Assembly: GCA_963778845.1 (NCBI GenBank)
Contig: CAVZVW010000009.1
Location: 1,860,001-1,924,000, forward strand
DNA from: CAVZVW01 sp963778845
GTDB taxonomy: Bacteria > Actinomycetota > Actinomycetes > Actinomycetales > Kineosporiaceae
Direction of reading: 5' to 3'
Length of the DNA stretch: 64,000 nt
Shown piece by piece: positions 1 through 9,594 of this stretch. Each line of letters opens with the position of its first letter. Position 1 is the stretch's first letter. The notes under the pieces were generated by a model. That model saw nothing but the letters and a program-made list of their open reading frames with translations. It ran no database searches and was not told where the DNA came from. The position numbers were made by a program, and so were the translations under genes.

Positions 1-2
1 AC

Positions 3-224
3 CTCGTCGTCGCGATCGGCATCGGGTTCCTCGCAGCGCCCGGGCCCATGAGGGTGCTGACTCTGGCGCCCTCGACGTCACTGATGAGCCGACTTCCGCT
101 CGCACTCATCCCGACGGTCGCCGTCCCGGTCGCCGCGGCCCTGCATGTGCTGTCCCTGCGGCGTCTGCATGCGTCGACGACGTCGCGCCCGGCGCGGCCG
201 CGGCTGACAGCGGCCCTCGCCTGA
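3..224 (+). CDS. C-terminal end of a membrane protein (5' truncated)
   Basis: The reading frame that is open at the left edge encodes 73 residues and ends in TGA. It begins with a hydrophobic stretch (LVVAIGIGFL) and has a second hydrophobic segment (LPLALIPTVAVPVAAALHVL), followed by a short basic tail rich in Arg, Ser and Thr. This is the usual look of the last two transmembrane helices and cytoplasmic tail of an integral membrane protein. The family cannot be named from this fragment. It converges on the haem-protein gene, with a strong hairpin between the two stop codons, which supports this stop as a real gene end. Confidence 0.55.
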   Translation, partial: LVVAIGIGFLAAPGPMRVLTLAPSTSLMSRLPLALIPTVAVPVAAALHVLSLRRLHASTTSRPARPRLTAALA

Positions 225-265
225 GCCGCTCGACCACCCGTGCCTGCCGACCCATGCCCGCCGAC

Positions 266-300
266 GAGCACAGGGTGCGAGCGCGTCGCACCCTGTGCTC
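266..300. terminator. Bidirectional hairpin terminator
   Basis: A perfect 15-bp inverted repeat (left arm GAGCACAGGGTGCGA) encloses a 5-base loop. It lies between two convergent genes, where a shared terminator is expected. There is no long T tract, as is usual for actinobacterial hairpin terminators. Confidence 0.75.
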
Positions 301-460
301 CGGGGCTGGATGGCCATACGCCGTGCGCTTCATGCGCACGCGTTTCATCTCCCGCCGAGAACCCGCAGGCAGGGCGCGGGCGCCGACTGCCGCAGTCCCC
401 AACCGTTGCGCCTGGCCCTTCCGCCTGGCCCCATAGGGATGGGGCCATCTGCAAGGCGAC

Positions 461-811
461 CTACTTGGCGACGAATGACACCTTCTTGTACCCGGTGGGG
501 TACCGGTTGACCGCGAAGACGACGTACGTGCGACCCTTCACCGTCTTGAACGTGATCGCCCCGGACGACTTGGAGGCGACCTTCTTCGTGCCGTAGAAGA
601 CGGCCATCCCGCGTGCGCCCGTCGCCGTGACCCTGTACGTGTTGGCAGCGGTCCGCGTCACCTTGAACGGCATGACCTTCGCCGAGGTGACCAGGCGATG
701 GCAGCCGCTGCACTTGCTCGTGTAGCTGGGCAGTGCCTCGGCAGAGGAGGAGCTCCAGAAGAGTGCGGTCACGAAGGCCGCGATGATGACGAAGACCCGA
801 GCCTTGCGCAT
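461..811 (-). CDS. Small secreted mono-haem (CxxCH) protein
   Basis: The 116-residue product starts MRKARVFVIIAAFVTALFW, a clear signal peptide, with likely cleavage after AEA near residue 26. Right behind it is a haem c attachment motif, CSGCH (about residues 34-38). The rest (about 75 residues) is Lys-, Thr- and Val-rich and looks like a beta-strand domain with repeated GAR/GAI-type turns, not the usual alpha-helical cytochrome c fold. The start is supported by a GGGAGAG ribosome site. Seen directly: signal sequence plus CxxCH. Inferred: an exported c-type haem protein or electron carrier. No cytochrome maturation gene is present here, and CxxCH could instead be a chance metal or disulfide motif. 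No family was recognised. Confidence 0.7.
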   Translation of the reverse strand: MRKARVFVIIAAFVTALFWSSSSAEALPSYTSKCSGCHRLVTSAKVMPFKVTRTAANTYRVTATGARGMAVFYGTKKVASKSSGAITFKTVKGRTYVVFAVNRYPTGYKKVSFVAK

Positions 812-1021
812 ATGCCGCTTCTCTCCCTCGTTTCGGTGCCGGCCTGCGCCGCGTCGAGGACGCGTGGAGCCCTGGTCTCGGATGAGCGATCAGGCCGACC
901 GGTGATGCGAGGTCCTCGACCGGGCGCACAGGCGCCTTGAGCGACCGGCGAGGCGGGTCACCCGTTCGCACCAGTGCGGGTCGACGCGCTCTCCAGCGAG
1001 TCGCCCATGTCCCCCGGTACC

Positions 1022-1061
1022 ACCTCCGGTCGCGACGCACGGGCGTGTCGCGACCGGAGGT
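1022..1061 (-). terminator. Hairpin terminator after the aldehyde dehydrogenase gene
   Basis: A perfect 15-bp inverted repeat (arm ACCTCCGGTCGCGAC) with a 10-base loop lies 137 bases beyond the aldehyde dehydrogenase stop codon. The rest of the 812-1197 gap shows no convincing gene. Confidence 0.7.
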
Positions 1062-1197
1062 GTCCACCCCGCCCTGTGCGACCCCGGCCCGCGTACCGCA
1101 CAGGCATGATCGGTGTGAGGAACGGGCAAGAGGGAGGGGCGAGAAGGCAGACGAGAGCGGGGACGGGAGGGCGCCAGACGGAGGAGGGCTGGGTCGG

Positions 1198-2721
<1,524 letters not shown>

Positions 2722-2899
2722 GTGGGTGCTCCTGATCGGCATCGTTGGCGCAGGGGGCCGGTTCACGGTGGGACCGGCGGCGTGATTGCCGGACGCTACG
2801 TCGCGCACCGTTGCACGCAGGTTGCCGCGAGGTTGCGGCCACCGACCTGCGACCCCAGCGACCCGGCGCACGGGCCGCCCGGGCCGCCCGGCGACGGCC

Positions 2900-4225
2900 T
2901 CAGCCGAGGTCGCGGTGCAGCTGCTGCACGCGGGCCGCGGCGATCGGTGCCCGCCCGGACGCCGCCGGGAGCGCCAGCGCGCATGCCTCCCACAGCTCGA
3001 GGTCGTCGCGCGCCTCGAGCGTCTGCGCGTACGTCCACATCAGGTCGGCGTCGCCTGCGGCGATGAGGCAGGTGCGGATCTCGTTGCGGACGAGCTCGCG
3101 CAGGGCGACCACTCCGGGGGCGACGGAGTCGGGCAGGACGGAACCGGGGTAGGCGGCGACGGCGCGGCCGTAGGCCCCTGCCTGCAGGAGGAGCCGGACG
3201 TCGTGCGCGTCCGTCTGCATCGGGCTGGTCAGCCGGTAGGGCCGCGAGGCCAGGTGCGGCTCACCGATACGGGTCAGCAGGTCGCGCAGCCTGGACAGCT
3301 CCGCGCGAAGGGTCACCGGCGCGGCCGCCTGCTCGTGCAGCTCGATGGCCAGCTGGTCGGCGTTGAGCCCGTGCCGGTTCGTCGCGAGCAGAAGGAGGAT
3401 CTCGGCGTGGCGCAGCCGCAGTGGCGTCACGCCCTGCCGGGTCACCAGCTCGCCGCGCGTGCGACCCAGGACACGCAGCCGCGGCGTGGCGACCGGGGCG
3501 GACGTCGCGGCGTCTCGGGGTGACCTCGAGCGAGCGGCTCCCCGCCTGGGCGGACGCACGGACTGCAGCCGGCGGATCCGTGCCTCGGCCTCCACCGCCG
3601 AGGCGGCTGCACGCACCAGCGTGAGGCTCTGCGGCGTGGCGACCTCGTCCCCACCGGTGAGGTCGATCGCTCCGATCAGCCGGCCGTCGGCATCGTGGAG
3701 CGGGGCCGCGGCGCAGCTCCATGCGGTCACCGGGTCGGCGAAGTGCTCCGCGGCGAAGATCTGGACGGCGTGCCCGAGCGCGAGCGCCGTCCCGGGGGCG
3801 TTGGTGCCTGCCGCCTGCTCACTCCACAGCGCACCCTCGACGAACCCCATGCCGGTGGCCTGGTTGCGGGCGTGGTGCGCGCCCTCGACCCACATGAGTC
3901 GACCGACCTCGTCGGTCACCGCGACGATGAGGCCGGCGTCCTTCGCGTCCTGGACCAGCAGGCGTCGGATCACCGGCATGAGCTCCGCCACGGGGTGCTG
4001 CTGCCGGTAGCTGTCGAGGCCGGCCTCGTCGAGGTCGACGGGGGGACCGGGGGCCGCCGCCGCGACCCGATAGCCCGCGCTGCGGCGCCACGACTCAGCG
4101 ACGACCGCGCGGACCTCGCGCCCGAGCCGACCGCTGGCGAGGAAGTGCTCTCGTGCCCGTGACATCTCGCGCAGGCGCGCCGCCGCGTCCGTGCCGGCCG
4201 GTAGCCCGAACCAGCGGCTGGTCAC
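2900..4225 (-). CDS. GAF-domain transcriptional regulator (AcoR-like)
   Basis: A regulator of about 441 residues. The N-terminal part has the AREHFL...VVAESWRRS signature of actinobacterial relatives of the acetoin-operon activator AcoR. A GAF sensor region follows (EVGRLMWVEGAH, then NAPGTALALGHAVQIFAAEH and TGGDE). After a basic linker, the C-terminal 180 residues resemble a winged helix plus bacterial-activation-type region (LRHAEILLLLATNRHGLNADQ). It lacks the AAA+ sigma-54 activation domain of true AcoR. The start is uncertain: GTG at 4225 is used, and ATG at 4165 is possible. Its gene lies 178 bases upstream of the aldehyde dehydrogenase on the same strand, which suggests it controls that gene. 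Confidence 0.8.
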   Translation of the reverse strand: MTSRWFGLPAGTDAAARLREMSRAREHFLASGRLGREVRAVVAESWRRSAGYRVAAAAPGPPVDLDEAGLDSYRQQHPVAELMPVIRRLLVQDAKDAGLIVAVTDEVGRLMWVEGAHHARNQATGMGFVEGALWSEQAAGTNAPGTALALGHAVQIFAAEHFADPVTAWSCAAAPLHDADGRLIGAIDLTGGDEVATPQSLTLVRAAASAVEAEARIRRLQSVRPPRRGAARSRSPRDAATSAPVATPRLRVLGRTRGELVTRQGVTPLRLRHAEILLLLATNRHGLNADQLAIELHEQAAAPVTLRAELSRLRDLLTRIGEPHLASRPYRLTSPMQTDAHDVRLLLQAGAYGRAVAAYPGSVLPDSVAPGVVALRELVRNEIRTCLIAAGDADLMWTYAQTLEARDDLELWEACALALPAASGRAPIAAARVQQLHRDLG

Positions 4226-4369
4226 GGGATGTCCGGCGAGGGCGCACGCAGGTCGGGAGCAGCCATGCCGAGAGCCGCCTTCAGCCGGAGACGACCACGG
4301 TACTGCGAGGCGACTGGGCCTGGCGAGGGCCACGAGCGTACCGGTCGTGCATGATCGCGGAGGTGGTGG

Positions 4370-4840
4370 TCAACGCTGCAGGGCAGCCGCGAACGCGGGG
4401 TGCACGCGGGAGAGCACGATCGTGCCCGAGGTGCTCACCCGCACGCCGAACGCGTTGACGTAGTCGTTGACCACCAGACCGACCATCGCGCAGGCCAGGA
4501 CGGCCAAGCCGGTGACGACGCCGGCGGTGTCGGCTCGGGCCGCGCCCAGGAGCACTGCGAGACCCCCGGCTGCCAGGGCGACCCAGCCCGCGGACCGCAA
4601 CCGGCGGTAGCGCTGCCACGCGGCCGCCGACAGCGGCACCGAGATCTCGTACGGCCGGGCGGCGGCGAACCGGACGAACACCCACGCGACCACGCTCATG
4701 AGGAACAGCGGCGCCGCCCAACCCGGCACCGACGTTCCGTGGACGTCGACGGCGTCAGCGGTCTGGACGCCGGACTTCGCACAGACCGGCGGGCAGTGGC
4801 CGACGGCCAACCGCCCGGCCGACACCTCGACCACGGACAC
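4370..4840 (-). CDS. Conserved actinobacterial membrane protein
   Basis: The 156-residue product begins with a short soluble part holding a CPPVCAKSG motif that could bind a metal. It then has about four hydrophobic segments: WAAPLFLMSVVAWVFV, a second after a basic YRRLRSAG stretch, AGVVTGLAVLACAMVGLVV, and a weak last one. I do not recognise the family. The GTG start at 4840 faces the divergent FGGY kinase gene across an 81-base shared promoter region. A role linked to the kinase is only inference from that arrangement. Confidence 0.65.
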   Translation of the reverse strand: MSVVEVSAGRLAVGHCPPVCAKSGVQTADAVDVHGTSVPGWAAPLFLMSVVAWVFVRFAAARPYEISVPLSAAAWQRYRRLRSAGWVALAAGGLAVLLGAARADTAGVVTGLAVLACAMVGLVVNDYVNAFGVRVSTSGTIVLSRVHPAFAAALQR

Positions 4841-4921
4841 GCCCCGAGGCTAGGCATCGGCTGCGGGCAGCGCAACGACTGCCGGCCTCGTGCGTCGACC
4901 AGTGTGGGCGAGGATGGGCCG

Positions 4922-6361
4922 ATGTCCAGCAACGTGCTCGCCGTCGACCAGGGCACCTCGGGAACGAAGGCGGTCGTGGTGTGCCCCGAACGGGGCGTGA
5001 TCGGGTCGGCGTCTGTCGAGGTGCGCCCCCGCTACGGCGACGACGGCGGCGTGGAGGTCGACGCCGAGTCGCTGCTGTCGTCGGTGGTCCGTGCGGGCCG
5101 GCAGGCGCTGCTCGACGCCGGCGAACCGGTGGTCGCCATGGGGCTGGCGAACCAGGGCGAGACGGTGCTGGCGTGGGACCTCACGGACGGGAGGCCGCTG
5201 ACCCCGGCGATCGTCTGGCAGGACGGGCGTTCGGCGCCGGTGTGCCGGGCGTTGGCGGACGACGCCGCGTGGCTGACAACCCACACCGGCCTGCCGCTGG
5301 ACCCCTACTTCGCCGCGCCCAAGATGGCGTGGCTTCGCCAGACCATGACCCGGGAGGGCGTCGTCACCACGAGTGACTCCTGGCTGGTGCACCGACTCTG
5401 CGGCGCCTTCGTGACCGACGCGTCGACAGCGTCGAGGACGATGCTCCTGGACCTCGACACGACCACCTGGTCACCGCGGGCGCTCGAGACGTTCGGGCTC
5501 GGGGCTGAGCGGCTGCCCCACGTCGTGGACTGCGCGCAGCCTGTGGGCGAGACGTCGCTGTTCGGGGCCCCGATCCCGGTCACCGGCCTGGTGGTCGACC
5601 AGCAGGCGGCGCTGCTGGCTCAGTCGTGCCTGCGCGCCGGGGAGGCCAAATGCACATACGGGACGGGAGCGTTCCTGCTCGCCAACGTGGGCGGCGTCGA
5701 CGCGCACGGCGCGGCGCTGCGATCCAGCGCGGGGCTGTCGACATCCGTCGCCTGGCGGCTCGGCGGCCTGGCCGCCTACTGCGTCGACGGACAGGTCTAC
5801 ACCGTGGCATCGGCGGTGCGCTGGCTCGCCGACCTCGGGGTCATCACCGGGGCGGGGGACCTCGACGCTGTGGGGGCGGGGGTCGGCGACGCGGGCGGGG
5901 TGCAGTTCGTCCCGGCGCTTGCCGGTCTGGCCGCGCCGTACTGGCGTAGCGAGGCGACGGGATCCCTCACCGGGCTCACGCTCGCGACCACCGCGGGGCA
6001 CGTCGTGCGTGCGTTGGTCGAGGGCATCGCTGCACAGGTGGCGGACCTGGCCGACGCCGTGGCCGCCGACCTGGGCGGGCCGCTGGGCAGCCTGCGGGTG
6101 GACGGTGGGCTCACCCGCTCGCGGCTGCTCATGCAGGCGCAGGCCGACCTCCTGCAGGCTCCGGTCGAGGTGTACGCGTCGCCGGACGCGACGGCGTTGG
6201 GCGCGGCCGCACTCGCACGGCTCGGCGTCGACGCCGCGCTCGCGGTCGAGGACGTCGTGGCGCCGTCCGTCTCGGCCGTCTACGAGCCGGCGATCGACGC
6301 GGACGAGGCGGCCGCACGGCGGGCCCGCTTCCGAGCCGCGGTGCAGGCCGGAGTGCGCTAG
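4922..6361 (+). CDS. FGGY-family carbohydrate kinase, glycerol-kinase-like
   Basis: A 479-residue ATP-dependent sugar/polyol kinase. It lines up with glycerol kinase along its whole length: VDQGTSGTKAVV phosphate loop, IVWQDGRS, TGLPLDPYFAAPKMAW, TDASTASRTMLLDL, VDQQAALLAQ and CTYGTGAFLL. The region that binds glycerol in E. coli GlpK (NQRET, Arg83-Glu84) reads NQGET here, so the Arg is a Gly (residue 79). That hints at a different polyol substrate. The gene converges on two flavoprotein genes that look like a glycerol-3-phosphate dehydrogenase system, which supports a polyol phosphorylation plus oxidation pathway. Glycerol remains the simplest candidate. Confidence 0.88.
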   Translation: MSSNVLAVDQGTSGTKAVVVCPERGVIGSASVEVRPRYGDDGGVEVDAESLLSSVVRAGRQALLDAGEPVVAMGLANQGETVLAWDLTDGRPLTPAIVWQDGRSAPVCRALADDAAWLTTHTGLPLDPYFAAPKMAWLRQTMTREGVVTTSDSWLVHRLCGAFVTDASTASRTMLLDLDTTTWSPRALETFGLGAERLPHVVDCAQPVGETSLFGAPIPVTGLVVDQQAALLAQSCLRAGEAKCTYGTGAFLLANVGGVDAHGAALRSSAGLSTSVAWRLGGLAAYCVDGQVYTVASAVRWLADLGVITGAGDLDAVGAGVGDAGGVQFVPALAGLAAPYWRSEATGSLTGLTLATTAGHVVRALVEGIAAQVADLADAVAADLGGPLGSLRVDGGLTRSRLLMQAQADLLQAPVEVYASPDATALGAAALARLGVDAALAVEDVVAPSVSAVYEPAIDADEAAARRARFRAAVQAGVR

Positions 6362-6375
6362 AGGGCTCGCTCGCC

Positions 6376-7656
6376 TCAGAGCCGGACTGACACTGGACCG
6401 GCCCCATGGTCGACGTCGGCGAGCCAGCCGGCACCGAGGGTGAAGGGCCGGTTGGCGACGACGGTTCGCGACCGGCGCGCCGTCCACAGCACGCGATCGG
6501 CCTGCCGGACCCGGGGGCGGGCGGTGCCCACGAACTGCGACGACCAGACGACGAAGCGCCCGCGGGGCGGCGCAGGACCGCCCACGACCAGCCGGTTGGG
6601 CGCCACCCAGCGCAGCGGCGGCTCGGCGACCAGGTCCACCGCCATCTCGCCGGCCGAGTCGAGGGCATGGGCCGTGTCCGGCGAAGGTTCGGACTCGAGG
6701 TGCCCGAGCACCGCAAGGGCCACCGCTCGACCGTCGAGTGCGCAGACGTCGGCGGTGTCCACCGGGTGCACGAGGTTGCCCGCCGCGAAGACGCCGTGCA
6801 GTGACGTCCGAAGCGCGGTGTCCACCCGAGGCCCTCGCGTGCCCGGGTCGATGGCCAGGCCGGCGCGTCGGGCCAGCTCGTGGTCGGGGACCCAGTCGCC
6901 GGTGAAGACGAGGGTGTCGCAGTCGACCACCCGTCGGCGGCCGTCGGCTCGTCGCAGCTCCACGCCCTCGACCCGGCCCCGACCCAGCACCCGTGACACG
7001 GTGGCGTCGGCCACGAGGGGGACGCCGTAGCGCAGCGCCGCACCGAGCCGGAAGGCCGGCCAGGACTGGTGGCGCGGCTGGTCGGTGACCATCGCCGCGA
7101 CCTCGACGCCGGCGTGGGCGAGGGTCACGAGGGCGGAGAAGCTCACGTGCTCGGCCCCGACGACGACGGCGCGCCGGCCGACCGGCAGCCGGTGCAGGTA
7201 GACCAGCTGCTGCAGCTGTCCCGTCGTCAGCACACCCTCGCCGCGCCCGCCGGGCACGAGCCGGGCCGCCCGGGGTCGCTCGCGGGCACCCGTGGCAAGC
7301 ACGACCGCCCGGGCGCCCAGCTCCTCCAGGCCCGCAGGCGAGGTGGTCTCCACAGCCAGGCGTCCCGCCCATCCCGTCGCGCTGACCTCGGTGCGCACCA
7401 GGGCACCGGCCTCGCGCGCCGACGCCGTGAGCCGTCGCGCGTACTGCGGTCCAGAGGTCAGGCGATGCATGTCCCGCACGCCGTAGCCGGTGTGCCCGCT
7501 GTGGCGCGGGATGCCGCCCGCCTCCGGCTCACGGTCGAGCACCTCGACCTCGACGCCGCGGCGCGCGAGGGCAGCCGCCGCCGTGAGCCCGGCCGGGCCG
7601 GCGCCGATCACCAGGACGTCGACCGTCCGCCGGGTGCGCCCCGGCGCGGGAGTCAC
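6376..7656 (-). CDS. FAD/NAD(P)-dependent oxidoreductase partner of the GlpA-like protein
   Basis: A 426-residue two-dinucleotide-binding flavoprotein. VLVIGAGPAGLTAA near the N terminus binds FAD, and a second GxGxx motif follows (RAVVVGAEHVSFSAL) for NAD(P). ATGARERPR and VFAAGNLVHP are typical of this family, which is related to the alpha subunits of opine oxidase and HcnB. The GTG start overlaps the stop of the upstream GlpA-like gene in a GTGA junction, so translation is coupled. In other bacteria, for example Thermotoga, the same pair sits with a glycerol kinase and a small DUF1667 protein; the DUF1667 gene is not seen here. The likely role is passing electrons from glycerol 3-phosphate (or a similar polyol phosphate) to a soluble acceptor. 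Confidence 0.85.
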   Translation of the reverse strand: MTPAPGRTRRTVDVLVIGAGPAGLTAAAALARRGVEVEVLDREPEAGGIPRHSGHTGYGVRDMHRLTSGPQYARRLTASAREAGALVRTEVSATGWAGRLAVETTSPAGLEELGARAVVLATGARERPRAARLVPGGRGEGVLTTGQLQQLVYLHRLPVGRRAVVVGAEHVSFSALVTLAHAGVEVAAMVTDQPRHQSWPAFRLGAALRYGVPLVADATVSRVLGRGRVEGVELRRADGRRRVVDCDTLVFTGDWVPDHELARRAGLAIDPGTRGPRVDTALRTSLHGVFAAGNLVHPVDTADVCALDGRAVALAVLGHLESEPSPDTAHALDSAGEMAVDLVAEPPLRWVAPNRLVVGGPAPPRGRFVVWSSQFVGTARPRVRQADRVLWTARRSRTVVANRPFTLGAGWLADVDHGAGPVSVRL

Positions 7657-9056
7657 CGGGCTGCTCCTTCGAGCAGCGCCCGCACCGATGCCCCGCAGTA
7701 GAAGCCCTGGCACCGGCCCATGCCCGCCCGGGTGCGCCGGCGCAGGCCCTCGACGGAGACCGGCGCGATGGGGGAGGCGAGTGCGTCCCGCAGCTCACCG
7801 CGCGAGACGCGCTCGCAGTGGCAGACCAGCCGGCCGTACTCGGGGTCGGCGGCCACGCGGTCGCTGCGCTGGTAGGGGCGTTCGAACGCCTCGCCGATCA
7901 TCGGCATGGTCACGGCGGGCAGCGACCGAGCCTGGCCGAGCGGCAGACCGGCCTCGCCCAGCAGGTCGGCGACGTGGCGCCCGATCGCCATGGACGCCGT
8001 CAGGCCGGTGGACCGGATGCCGCCCGCACACACGTAGCGCATCTCCGGATGCCCGTGCAGCTGGTAGTCGCCGTGCTCGGTCGCCGCGCGCAGGCCGGCG
8101 TACACGGTCGTCACCTCCTCGGCCATGAGCGAGGGCAGGATGCGCTCACCGTGACCGCGCAGGAGCTCCAGCCCCTCGGCGGTCGACTCGGTCGCACAGC
8201 GGTCGTCGAGGTCCTCGGCGGTGGGCCCGAGCAGCACGTTGCCGTACACGGTCGGCGCGACGAGCACGCCCTTGCCCAGCCGTGTCGGCACGGGCAGCAG
8301 GATGTGGCCGACCAGATGGCGCGCGAGCTTGTCGAAGACGATGAGCTGACCCCGGCGGGGGGTGACCGTGAAGCCGTCGAAGCCCATCCAGCGGTCTACC
8401 TCGTCGCTGAACAGGCCGGCCGCGTTGACCACGTGCCTCGCGAGCAGGCGGTCGGTGCCGGCCGTGGTCGCGAGGTCGAGCACGTGCGGGCGGCCCGGGT
8501 GCACCCGCGTCACCCGGGTTCGCAGTCGTAGCCGGACGCCGCCCAGCAGCGCCTGTGTGGCCAGCGCGAGCGTCGTCGTCCACGGGCAGATGATCGACTC
8601 GCCCGGGACCTCGAGCGCGCCGAGTGCGCCCCGGCCGAGGTGCGGCTCGCGGCCGTACAGCTGCGAGACGTCGACCAGCCGGGCGTGCGGGTACCCGTTG
8701 CGTGCCGCCTTGTCGGCGAGGGCCGGCAGCGCCGCCAGCTGCTCGTCGTCCCACGCAACGAGGAGCGCGCCGACCGGCTCGACGGGGATGCCGACGTCGG
8801 CCGCGTAGCTGGAGAGCAGGTCGTAGCCCTCGGCCACCAGCCGGGCCTCCAAGGTGCCGGGCGCTGCGTCGAACCCGGTGTGCAGGATCGCCGTGTTGGC
8901 CTTGGACGTGCCCTCGCCCACGTCGTCGCTCGCCTCGACGAGCACGACATCGAGTTCGTACCTGGCCAGCTCACGAGCGATCGCACAGCCGACGACACCG
9001 GCCCCGATCACCGCGACGTCGACGACACCCTTCTGGTCGACGTCCGCCCGTTCCAC
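7653..9056 (-). CDS. GlpA-like FAD-dependent glycerol-3-phosphate dehydrogenase
   Basis: A 467-residue flavoprotein of the DAO/GlpA family. The FAD motif VIGAGVVGCAIAREL is at the N terminus and GEGTSKANTAILHTGFDA follows, as in GlpA. The last 80 residues form a BFD-like [2Fe-2S] domain with CHCERVS and GMGRCQGFYC, closely resembling the C terminus of E. coli GlpA. The GTG at 9056 is chosen because GAGGAGGG lies 7 bases upstream; an earlier in-frame ATG at 9086 has no such site. Expected reaction: oxidation of glycerol 3-phosphate to dihydroxyacetone phosphate. Downstream it is fused by a GTGA overlap to its redox partner. Its promoter region is shared with the divergent metal ATPase and carries three copies of a regulatory-type repeat. 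Confidence 0.9.
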   Translation of the reverse strand: MERADVDQKGVVDVAVIGAGVVGCAIARELARYELDVVLVEASDDVGEGTSKANTAILHTGFDAAPGTLEARLVAEGYDLLSSYAADVGIPVEPVGALLVAWDDEQLAALPALADKAARNGYPHARLVDVSQLYGREPHLGRGALGALEVPGESIICPWTTTLALATQALLGGVRLRLRTRVTRVHPGRPHVLDLATTAGTDRLLARHVVNAAGLFSDEVDRWMGFDGFTVTPRRGQLIVFDKLARHLVGHILLPVPTRLGKGVLVAPTVYGNVLLGPTAEDLDDRCATESTAEGLELLRGHGERILPSLMAEEVTTVYAGLRAATEHGDYQLHGHPEMRYVCAGGIRSTGLTASMAIGRHVADLLGEAGLPLGQARSLPAVTMPMIGEAFERPYQRSDRVAADPEYGRLVCHCERVSRGELRDALASPIAPVSVEGLRRRTRAGMGRCQGFYCGASVRALLEGAAR

Positions 9057-9210
9057 CCGGCATCCCTCCTCGCGCGCGGCCGCCATCGAGTCCTGGGTCC
9101 GGCAGCGTGCTCGAGGTCGAAGCCGTGCTGCCCGCCAACGCAGCGTATGGCGAGGGAGGGGACACGGGCGTGCTGGGGCGCCCGCCGCCGCGCACCAGAC
9201 AGTGTGTTCG

Positions 9211-9246
9211 GGATGCTTTGCATTGCACGCGGATATGCAACACGCC
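9211..9246. promoter_or_regulatory. Operator-like repeat, copy 1
   Basis: Contains TTTGCATTGCACGCGG followed by ATATGCAACACG. TTGCAT and ATGCAA form an inverted repeat with an 11-base spacer, and ATGC-TTT-GCAT forms a second small palindrome. It lies in the 538-base gap between the divergent GlpA-like and metal ATPase genes. Confidence 0.7.
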
Positions 9247-9300
9247 GGTCCGCGTTCGGGGAGGCCGTGGCCGCCGGCGACACCACGTGCTTGCGGCGGC

Positions 9301-9330
9301 TTTGCATTGCACGCGGATACGCAACACGCC
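9301..9330. promoter_or_regulatory. Operator-like repeat, copy 2
   Basis: Matches copy 1 over 30 bases with one change (ATACGCAA in place of ATATGCAA) and has the same orientation. It starts 90 bases after the start of copy 1. It lacks the GGATGC flank seen in copies 1 and 3. Confidence 0.7.
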
Positions 9331-9451
9331 TTTGTGTGCCGGAGGAGGGCCGGACGGGCACCCCCCCCGCGGCCGGCGTGCGGCCCCGGGACGGCTGTGC
9401 GAGCCCACGCCGAGGACGTCGCATCACGAGGGCCTCCCGGGCGCCCGGCGA

Positions 9452-9486
9452 GGTGTTGCGTATCTGCGTGCAATGCAAAGCATTCC
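9452..9486. promoter_or_regulatory. Operator-like repeat, copy 3 (inverted)
   Basis: The same motif on the opposite strand, with GGTGTTGCGTATCTGCG then TGCAATGCAAAGCATTCC. It ends 108 bases before the metal ATPase start codon. The inner AATGC-TTT-GCATT palindrome is perfect in this copy. Confidence 0.7.
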
Positions 9487-9594
9487 GAAACACTCGGCGC
9501 CACCCGAGGGCCACCGCTCCCGGCACACCAGGCGCCGTCCGGGGCGGGACGTAGGGCACCGTGCCGGCCACGTGGGGTGGACGAGGCTGGCGGC

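Noticed and set aside
812..1197. Small genes in the gap before the haem-protein gene
   Set aside because: No frame shows protein-like composition; the gap holds the dehydrogenase terminator and an upstream promoter region.
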